From positions 37,712,042 through 37,776,041 of the forward strand of contig CM060734.1 in the NCBI GenBank assembly GCA_030704615.1: a stretch of DNA of 64,000 bases, given 5' to 3'. The position numbers were made by a program, and so were the translations under genes. The stretch comes from Takakia lepidozioides. Lineage: Eukaryota > Streptophyta > Takakiopsida > Takakiales > Takakiaceae. Every line of letters begins with the position of its first letter. Position 1 is the first letter of the stretch. Of the stretch, positions 36,180-45,500 are shown in pieces. The notes beneath the pieces are model-generated. The model was not told the origin of the DNA. It did not search any database and was given only the letters and a program-made list of their open reading frames with translations.

Positions 36180-36235
36180 TGAGCTCATCATATGGACGGT
36201 GAGAGAAGAGAGTGATATTGGGGACGGACACCTGT
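36180..36235 (-). other. Possible isolated exon, unknown
   Basis: On minus, CACAG precedes an open stretch reading VSVPNITLFSHRPYDELIDK and then IALSGRR, followed by a GTGAAC donor-like end. The composition looks protein-coding, but I do not recognise it and found no partner exon. It could be noise. Confidence 0.2.
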
Positions 36236-36415
36236 GGAAATGGTCAGTTAGGCCAAAATTTTGATGTGCTGCAATGCCCTGCACTTTGGGAGCCACAAAG
36301 ACAGCCTGCAAGACTTTGAGGAATGACTGAAGATTACCTTGTAGTGGAGGATGTTGTGGTTGTACGGACCAGAAAGTCTGTTGTTGGCCACTAAAGTTTT
36401 TATTCTGCGAGAATT

Positions 36416-36650
36416 GACCACTCTATGCGCCAGTGGAGGGAAAGCAGATGGTGGAACAGGACAGTTGCTGTGGGCAGAGTGGCCAAGTCGGATATATCCA
36501 AAAACCCAATACTTTGTTCACCCTTGAGAGATCGACCACTCTATGCGCCAGTTGAAGGAAAGCAGATGGTGGAACAGGACAAACAGTCAGCTCATGCTTG
36601 CAGTCAGCTCATGCTGCAAAGGCAAAGGTTGCACCTGAACTCATGGTGAC
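36416..36650 (+). repeat. 118-bp imperfect tandem duplication
   Basis: gaccactctatgcgccag followed by gcagatggtggaacaggac occurs at 36416 and again at 36534. The rest of 35900-37440 contains no gene I can support. Confidence 0.75.
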
Positions 36651-37447
36651 CTTATTGCTTCAGGCTTGCACACTGAAGACGTGATAAGCAGAGCAAAGCA
36701 AACTTGCAGGTTCACAAGTAACACTCAACCTTAGACACAGGCAGGCGGTTGGCAGCTCAAGAGATCACCTGGAGATGGGATGTCTGGGACCCAATAGGAC
36801 AACAGAGCCAGTCACTCCCGAAGTTTCTTCATGACAGTATTACATAGCCAGATTTCAAAAGTTTTCCTGATGGTCCACCTCCTTTAACCCTTGCGCGCAG
36901 TTGATTGTAACACCACCTAATCTTGCTCACCATTGTCAACTCCTACACGTTCTTTAACCATCCAGTCTTCCTAAGGGCTGTAACATGATTTGCCGATGCT
37001 CCTATAACCCATTTCGTAAGTACAGACTGTTTCCACAATTAGGTCTCCTTTTTGCATCCAGGTGGACATCGTCTGTTCCTTGCAAGATCCAATATGATAC
37101 TGATCCTTCCACAAGAATTAGGAATGACTAACTCATTGCTTGAATTGCAAAGCCCATTCCCTAATGAAGCCAAAGGAGTTTGCAAGACTGAGATCTTCAT
37201 AGATAGTCACTCCAGGCATGTTCAAAAGGTCTCCAGTTTTTTATAAGCCAGTTACTCAGTGACACCAGTGATTACACGCTGCCCAGGCCAACAACCTCAT
37301 GGAATTTTTTAGGGTCAAAAAACAGTTCTGAATCTTATATCCCAGGCGGTTTGGTTGAGTGGGGAATTTGATTTGCTTGTTTAACCGCACCCCTCTCTGT
37401 CTGCCCTCTTCAAGGCTGCCTATCACGGCCGACTGAATGGAACCGTC

Positions 37448-38035
37448 CTACACTTCTGGGACAGCTCCAGTACGGAGCAAGCTCTGGGATGGATGACCCA
37501 CGACTGCACAGAGGGCAGCCCAAATGGGTAAAAGCATGGACAGAGGCGGGCGGATGTGCAGGAAGGTGAGGGTAAGGCGGGCGTCATCACGCAAAAGCAA
37601 TGCCAGATAGCAATAGCAGGTGGTGGGCGTTACCGCCTCATTAATTACTGGCCATAATAAGCGATGGAGAGGCACAAACCGCCGCAGCACAGCCTTGTTG
37701 TGGTACACAGTCTCCAACTGGATTCCCAGAGTGGGCATCACGACTACTGCCTCCTGCTCCACCCCACACCTTTGCCACTGGACGAAGACGAGTAACCCAA
37801 GCACCAGCATCCATTGCAAACTATCTAGTTTCTGGACCAGGAAAAAGCGAAGAGAGCCCAAGAACAAGCAAGCCAGGATAAAGAGACCCAATTGCATGCG
37901 GCTATCCAGGCCCCTTTGCTTCACAAAAATGCGGTGAGTGTGTAGAAGAGGAAACCCATGTTCCTCCTGCCGCTCACACACATAACGATAGCATGGGTGG
38001 TTTGGTGGAGACTGCTGTGTTCCCTGCTCTCGCAT
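37448..38035 (-). CDS. PIGH: PIG-H-like subunit of GPI N-acetylglucosaminyltransferase
   Basis: An intact single-exon minus-strand ORF of 195 aa, similar in length to plant homologues. The N-terminal part is polar, then two adjacent hydrophobic segments follow (LFILACLFLGSLRFFLV and LQWMLVLGLLVFVQW, residues about 51-85). The C-terminal PIG-H domain shows EAVVVMPTLGIQLETVY, RRFVPLHRLLWPVINEAVTP and LRDDARLTLTFLHIRPPL followed by LLPIW. PIG-H is a small ER-membrane subunit of the complex that transfers GlcNAc to phosphatidylinositol, the first step of GPI-anchor synthesis. The intron-free structure and lack of lesions contrast with the broken neighbours. The start is the first ATG of the ORF; a later start would remove the polar N-terminus. 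Confidence 0.88.
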   Translation of the reverse strand: MREQGTQQSPPNHPCYRYVCERQEEHGFPLLHTHRIFVKQRGLDSRMQLGLFILACLFLGSLRFFLVQKLDSLQWMLVLGLLVFVQWQRCGVEQEAVVVMPTLGIQLETVYHNKAVLRRFVPLHRLLWPVINEAVTPTTCYCYLALLLRDDARLTLTFLHIRPPLSMLLPIWAALCAVVGHPSQSLLRTGAVPEV

Positions 38036-38499
38036 CTCGCTGTGCCTACATCTGATCTGCCATTGGGGTTGTTAGGAACCTGGACCCTTGCCTACACCAA
38101 GAGATACCACATGTTGTACAGCCAGTATATGAAGAGAGGCCCTAGAACACAACAACAGAAAGAAAGGCTGCCAGTAACAAGCAAGCAACACCTTAGTTCT
38201 AGGGAATAAGGATATCTACAGCTTTTGCAATACTTGTAACATGCTTAGGTCTCAGTTTCTCCATATCAGCCAAAGAGAAGACAAAGCCAGAGTAGCTGGC
38301 AACCTGTCACACAGAAACTTAAGATTAATATGTATCTTGTTGAGATGATTGAGGTTCATGCTGTCCTTGCCAAGTGTTAAGACCTGAAACCATTTATCTG
38401 TGAGATTGTTGGGTACGCAAAAAAGACGGGAGAGAGAAAGACACCTTCTAAGCCAGAGTACCAAATGCAATTTACTGGATTGGAAAAGGTCGAGGAAGT

Positions 38500-40780
38500 A
38501 CTTGATAGCATCGGCTTTGTTTTGCTGACAGGTATCACCAGGAATCCGTGTATCAACCACAGAATGTTCTGGAAAGTCGAAGTCCATAGTATCAGCACTT
38601 AAAAAATGTGGAAAACCTCCCAAAACCTGACAAGCTCCTCCAAGACAACTGAGTTGCCTTCAGGTGTCAGGTGAAGGCCATCACTGCAGCCAACAAAATC
38701 ACACACCCTATCAAATCTTCCCCCTCAAAAACCCTCCAGGGAGGTCAACACATGCATAGCAGAGTACCGCTCTCAATGTCTTGCAGCCTCTCGATGCAAC
38801 AAACCATACATGAAAATAGTTCTCAAAGCCATGTCATCTAAACGCAGTGGAAGAGGAAGTCCAGTTGCCACACTTCTGAAGATCATCTCCTGAGAGACTA
38901 CAGGTCTCAATTGCCACATTGACCTACACATGCACTTCTTCAGCTCAGAATCAAAACGGACTTTTCAAAGTATTCAGTATACATCAGAACAATAACATTC
39001 GGATGTCAACTCTTCACCGTAGAGTGCATTTGCACTGACCTGAGATAAGTCTGCTGCCAGTTGGGCCTCTGCTGAAAGATGAACCAGAGGTCAATGACAG
39101 GCACACATGCCTCCTTGCTCAACTCTTTGCATGCCTTGGCATATTGCCCTCTCACTTCATTAGTTCGCTCTGGAGCCTCCTCTGCCTTGTCACCGTATGT
39201 TGCCCTGTCAAAGAGTCATGAGCTATCAGCTTTCCATATTTTCTTCTCATGCAAATCACTGGCATGTAGCATAAGGCAGACCGATAAAGTTCCTGAACCT
39301 GGTATATGTGCGGCGCCCAACCTCGTCGATGGGAGGGGGTGCAATCAGCACCACAAGTGTTGTTTTTGCAAGGCCCTGCACAGAGGATATGCAGTTGTAC
39401 GAAAGCCTTCTTCCTGTATAAGTGAAAATATAACATGGCCAGTGTATCTGTTGTCCTACAATCTCGGCGTTACGGCAGAGTAACATCTTGGCCAACACTC
39501 AAACCTAGAATAACCACGCCATGACCGTTTCTCACAAAAGGAGTCCCAAGAACTTCCCAGTTTCCGAGTAAAGGAACTTCAACCCTTGATGCTGTCGAAC
39601 ACCACATTAGACTAACGAAGTGAAACAGTTCATGTATCAACTTAATTGGGCCGAGAAAGTCACTTGCAAATGAATTTGATGGGCCTCACAAACCTCCCAC
39701 CCTGCTCACACTAACCACTCTAGGAAGCTAGCTCCGTTAACACTGTCCCCACAAGAAAGAACTGGAGTGCGCTATCCTCACAGTGCCTCCTCTTAAGGCA
39801 CTTTGCAGCCCAGCCAGTATTAAGGAATTTGCGGGCACATCATAGCTTCATAAAAGGCAGGAAACAAAGAGATAATGTGTCAGGGAATAGTTGGAAAGGC
39901 ATCTTCACATTTGCAGACCTTGAATATGCGAGATTATATGATGGAGATTGGCCTTAAACTCAGGAATAGGTACATGCTGCCGCTGGCTGCGTGCGTCAGG
40001 TAGTGCTGCATCATTTGCACCAAAAAACACGAGAGAGAAGAAAGATCACCGCGCCTGTTCGGTCTATTCATTATCTCTAATTCTAAACCATCCAGAACCC
40101 AGCAATAGCTACATAGAAACCTATCAAGACTGAAGCCCCATGACATGAACACACGGGATGTCTTTCTTGACTTTCCATATGCGTGAATAGACAAGGTGGA
40201 CATGCACAGAGGAATCCCTTGCCTCATCATGACGGGGTATCCGGGGAAGCAACACTACCTTCGGAAATATTTTATCCAGTAGAAAGACTGCACATCGCGT
40301 GTTGTACCCACTATATCCTCGCAACACCACATCTGCCTGCACTCCAGGACACGCTTGCTATCACTGCCCTCTTGTGAGAGAGATTTCTGAGCATACCTTC
40401 CGTAAGACTTTTCTAAGACATCAATCGTCGTGACTAATTTTTGAAGCTGGTCCCGTGGTATAATGAAATCTAAAACCTTCAGATCATCCATAGGCAACTA
40501 TCCAATAAGAAAAGGCAATGCGCCACAAGCATCCTCAGTGTTCAGCACTACTGACGACTCAACATTCGATGCGATTCTCTTAGTGGGTCTGTGCAAAGTT
40601 GTGGTTACAGAAACCAAGCAGAGGCCAGGGTTGTAAAACTATGTGCCGGATGGAGGAAACAGAAAAGGGAGGAGTAAACACCTTCCTGGCATAGCGGTCA
40701 GCGAGACCAGCTCCCCACCCCCCCGACCGAAAGGACCACTGAGTGATGGAATCGCCAAACAGCACAAATTCGGGGCGCAT
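38500..40780 (-). CDS. GDSL/SGNH-hydrolase esterase (isoamyl acetate-hydrolysing esterase type)
   Basis: Minus-strand exons: 40682-40780 (MRPEFVLFGDSITQWSFRS with the GDS catalytic Ser block), 40259-40336 (VVLRGYSGYNTRCAVFLLDK, block II), about 39919-40030 (VFFGANDAALPDARSQRQHV, block III with GAND), 39299-39375 (LVVLIAPPPIDEVGRRT), 39040-39204 (EEAPERTNEVRGQYAKACKE; VIDLWFIFQ), and 38683 downstream (SDGLHLTPEGNSVVLEELV with the catalytic Asp/His in DGLH). The last splice junctions are in phase. This family hydrolyses short acyl esters, usually soluble. Oddities: exon 3 has no AG acceptor in frame just before VFFGAND and its donor phase does not fit exon 4. After ELV the expected tail (LGGFPHFLSADTMDFDFPEH, 38500-38622) is one base out of frame, leaving a stop at VFHIF. 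It may be a gene with base errors or a recent pseudogene. Confidence 0.8.
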
Positions 40781-41118
40781 GCTGGCGGCACGAGACGCTC
40801 TACAAGAAAACAGACACGCCATCGCCATCCATCGGACGTGCTCCGCTGGACGTCGACGACCGCAGTACTATAAGCAGAGGGCGCCGTCTGTTAGACGTCG
40901 ATCGCCGTGCAAAAAAACTTTTCTCGTCTCCTTTCCTTCATCTCAATCGTCAGAAGTCGTGTCGCTGAGGTTTGTGGGCACAAATGCTGGCGCTGGGAGT
41001 GCAAAAAGGGTGATTTGCACTTCAATATTCGTCTCAGTCTGTGCCTCTCTGTCCTCCGTTGGCACTGTTTGGGTTGGTGCCATCCCTGTTACTTCCAGCC
41101 AGGAACCGATTGATGAAA

Positions 41119-42101
41119 ATGTCGTCAGTGGACGTTCTCGAGCCACCACAAAAGGCAAGGTGCTGCTCAACACTACGCGCGGTCCCCTCGACATCGAGTT
41201 GTGGCCCAAAGAGGCCCTAAAGCTGTATGCTGCGCTCCATCTTTCTTTCTCTCACCTGGGGAGTGTTTTGTTTTCAGAAGCTTCGTTGAGTATTGAGCTT
41301 TGGAAAGTATACCGCTTTTTGTCTTTCTGATGGGTTGCCAGAGACGATTCTGTCGAATGTTGGGGGATGGGGAGGAAGGGAGGGTTACAGATCAATTATT
41401 AGCAATATGTTTAGGTGGGGGACTGGAAGCCGTCTTCCACCACAGGTCTCAGGTTCTGGATTTAGGCTACATTTGTCACCAATTGCCTGGAGGTGTTGTT
41501 GTGCTTTGTTTTGTAATGATTTGATTTGATTGCTTACATTGCAAATCCTTGGGTGGTGGACGATCAGGTGCGCAATTTTGTGCAGCTTTGCTTAGATGAC
41601 TACTACAATACCACCATATTCCACCGGATCTCGCAGACCTTCATAGAGCAAGGGGGTGACCCAACAGGAACTGGGACAGGCATGAATATTTTCCAACCTT
41701 TCATTGCAATTTTGTGTGCCTAAATTTCTAAATCATGAATATCAAGCAAACTTGCAGCAGTGATGAATGAAATGTTCACACTTTCCAAAAGAATCTTTTG
41801 TCTTGACAATTTGGTTGGGGTTTTTAGGATCACTATCTGATATAGTGCCTTTTTGTACAAGGAAGAGATCTGACCTTGGAAGCTTTCCGGTTGATTATTC
41901 TGTTCTTGGAAAATACAACCAGGAGGGGATACCATATATGGAGGACCATTTCCTGATGAGTTTCACTCTCATCTACGATTCAATCACAGGGGTCTGGTGG
42001 CCTGTGCCAATGCTGGGTCCCCTAATTCGAACAACAGTCAGTTCTTTATCACCTTGGACCGCTGCGATTGGCTTGATAAGAAGAGTACCATATTTGGAAA
42101 G
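41119..42101 (+). CDS. CWC27: CWC27/CYP57-type cyclophilin (peptidyl-prolyl isomerase), 5' part
   Basis: Exons 41119-41224, 41568-41679 and 41923-42101. Exon 1 starts [10 protein letters not shown] and continues [20 protein letters not shown]; exon 2 has [20 protein letters not shown] and [14 protein letters not shown]; exon 3 has [35 protein letters not shown] and [11 protein letters not shown]. These are the cyclophilin core motifs ([13 protein letters not shown], the Q-F-F-I-T box). CWC27 proteins associate with the spliceosome. Two single-base deletions are needed in exon 1, at about 41146 and 41214, to join the conserved frame. Intron 2 uses a GC donor (41680). The KVTGD block and the C-terminal half are not found before the decarboxylase gene on the other strand, so only the first third is present. 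Confidence 0.8.
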
Positions 42102-42525
42102 GTATGATCATTTTACACCTTGGGATCCATTGTCTTGTGTTAGACTCTTTTACCTTGCTCACCAAGCTCACAACGAATAATATGGCAGGGCTTGTAGGGA
42201 TTACATGCATTTGTTTAGAATTACTAGGGGGAAAACACAGGATTTTCCGTATGAGCTCTTAGTTGCCACCGACTGCAAATGGCATGTCATATTTTATTTC
42301 AAATCAATCTTGCATGCATGTTTGCTCTCAAGGCCCAATTTGTGGGCTCAAAATTTCCATGCGAGACACTGGCAGTAGACTTGAGACCTGGCCCCTGTAG
42401 ACTCTTTCTTTAACACAAGATCCAACATCTGTGAAACATGAATAAAAAATCACTTGTCTGGTTGCCAGGTTACAATCTCCACGTCTGTTATTGCAGCCTG
42501 CCTTCACTTCTGTTTGGATCTTCTG

Positions 42526-45500
42526 TCAGTTGGCATCCAGAAGATGATATGCCTCTAATTGTATGGCTGCCCATGCGGCTTTCACATGTCGCCGCTGTGT
42601 TTGAGAAGCCCCAACAGCAAAGCGCACAGTGTACACACCCCCTAACACCTGCATATTACCACCACTCCTCAATCCCTTCACAAGGCCTATTGCCTATGAC
42701 CACACATATAAGCACAATTGCAAATGCTGTTCCCTTTTGACAGGGAAGAAAAAGCCCAGTCCCCCTCGATGCCCAGGAGTTTTAAGTAGCTGAATCTCTC
42801 TCCCAATCTCGTGTCCCTTGGGCACTTTGGGGGACCCGAAGTCTTGTAAATATCTATCCCATTCTTTCTGTCTCCCTCCCTCCACCCACTCCCAGAAGGT
42901 CTGAGGTTAGGTTGCAAATCTGAGTCATGTCACATTCACTAAAAAATACTCCTTGACAGCTCCAACTATTACAGAACAAATCTTGCTAGTAGCCTTTGAA
43001 CTTCCAATATTGCAAAGGTGAGGAGTCTACCGTGTGGGTTAGGAAGATGCTGCCTTTTCTGTTCAAAGCTTCTACCAAAGTCGAATTGAGAGTGTAGCCA
43101 TTGTCTGGATCACTTGCAGGAGGTTTGAGACGGAAGCACACTAACGAAAATGTTCGAGGTACCACGATCTACCCTCCCAGGACCCAGGAAGATGTATTAT
43201 TTCCCTTTTGTAATCACATCCACACAAATGAATTACTTCTGCTTGAACATGGGATATGAGGAAATGATCACCTCCTATTTCAAGTGCTGACATCCCTCAA
43301 TATTATTTCCTCTTTCAGTTGAGAATACTTGGGCCGATCTAGCATTTATGTCGAAAGAAGCTTCCAGTCCGTTGCTCTTGTGGAAAGCTCCATGGGATTG
43401 GGGGCATGATGCAAACAAAATCTAATAACCCAGTCATGGACCCATTGGTATTTTCTCCTTGATATATCCACCCAGTCTTACAATCTTGTAGCGCATTTAT
43501 GGTTTTTAACTTGTCAGTGTTAGTGACAGAATGGGCAGGCAAGAAAGAACCTCATATCTGGAGTCTGCCCGCACAAGGCCTTCGAAATACTCGGCGTTGT
43601 TTATGTGATCTCTGATGTAAGACCGCAAGCCTGATACGCCATGAAGACGCAATACCATCCACAGCTTTAGAGACCTGTATCAACAGTCTTAGCCAGTTGT
43701 TCAGACGGGGTCAGAGTCTTTTCTGGGAATTATTTTGGCCACTGGTCGCAGCATTACATGTTCAAATGGGCTTGCTGGATGTGTTGGCAAGGAGTATGGG
43801 GTAAGGATCAAATCAGGGAAGCAAATTAAGCATGAGAAAAAAGAAGTTACAACTCTTGGAGAGAGAGGCCAATATGATGTAAACCTGAAACGGTGACCTA
43901 GTGGAATTTGCCAGTCTTTGTAATCCACAACCAGGTTTTCGTCTGATGCCTGCATCATAATGTTATGTAGCAAAAGTGTTACATGGCACATCCACAGAAG
44001 TTCATCTATAGAGGTACTGAGTAAAAACTCCATATAGACATGAAAATGTAACCCCAGCTATTCTAATCCAAGTTCAAACTTAAACGAGCACAACATAGAG
44101 AGTGCAGTCTTGACATTGTGACAAGCTGCCATCACACACTTTCTGAATGTGTCCAGAAAACTCAGCCATAATGTCGGCTAGCACTCAGGAGGCAAAAGGA
44201 CATCCACACATACTGTTAACATTTAAGGAGGTGGCTAGCACTCAGGAGGCAAAAGGACATCCACACATACTGTTAACATTTAAGGAGGCGACGCAGCAGG
44301 AATGGAGGAGAAAGACATCCCACCATGCATACCTTATTCCGCAAATACTCTGGGTTGGTAGAGAGAGCTGCTACGAGCAGACTTGGATCCTGCAATGGAT
44401 GGACATCAGAACTTTTTCTGGATGGATAAAAAAAGTGTAACCTAAGCAAAAGCTGCTGACTATCAGTCCTCGAAATGTTGTCACTGGCTTCCTCCGTATT
44501 GACAGGCAGAGGATTGAGGGGACTGCGTGATAACAGTGCAGCAGAATTATGATCACTGGAGTTACATTTCGAGGTGATGGCATACACATGCATGGGAAGG
44601 GCCAAAAAGAGGAGCAAGGAGTACAGGTCATGTGTTCAGGCAAGGTTATTGAGACACACCTTGACCCACAGTGTGGAGCAATCAAAGTTGGTGAGCAGCA
44701 TCTTGTGTGGATTCATGTTGTATGAGTTGGCCTTCTCTAGGCCATTCAGATGGTGCCGAAACTCTGGGCAGATGCATGCATTTCCTGCGAATGCTGCATC
44801 TACATGGAACCACATCCCATAGTCCTGCCAATACCATCCCACAGATCGGTATTGAAGTCCATCAGGATTGAGGAGAAAGCTATAAAATCACCAAAGGCAT
44901 GCTGGTAAGCTGAATTCATCAACTTGCAATAGAATGTACTCAGAAGACGTTGTTTGCCATAGCCTTGTGGCCGTAGACCCCATGCCCAGTTTGGATGGAA
45001 CAAAAGGGACCAGAAACTACCTTGTGAGGGGCTCACTCCGGTAGTGTGCAACTCACCTTGGCGTAAACAAATAGTTTGGCCAGATATCCTCTAGAATGCC
45101 CTTCACACAAGCATCAATCTGTTGGTAGACCCCAACAGGGGCCAGGGATTTAGGCTCAGCCTCAAGATGTTTTAAGTTGGTGAACAAAGGTGCAGGGACA
45201 ATGTTCTTGATCGTCCTAAACAGAGTCATTCTATGGCGAAAATACCCCAGACAATGTATCAGGCCCACAACATCAGGCAATTACAATCTCCTCTTCCTCT
45301 CTACATCTGTTATTGTTCAAAGGTAGGGTTCCCGCCCTGAGTTTAAATTTCAGTCTAGTGCCAAGGGTAGATAGGCCCTTGAGATCATCCTTAAGGTCCT
45401 CGCCCATGTCATGGACTGGAACCAAGTTTAGGGAAGTTTTATACCTAACTACATTCAACTTGCTTTAGATAGAGCAGGAGAGGCTCAATGTGTGAACCTG

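Noticed and set aside
40743-41330. 195-codon plus-strand ORF starting upstream of the cyclophilin
   Set aside because: Only its last part matches the cyclophilin. The upstream part overlaps the esterase start on the other strand, and family members start at MSSVxVLEPP.
42687-42917. Minus ORF ([17 protein letters not shown]) as a decarboxylase exon
   Set aside because: The in-phase last exon is at 42526-42648 with clear family motifs. This frame lies in the intron and matches nothing.
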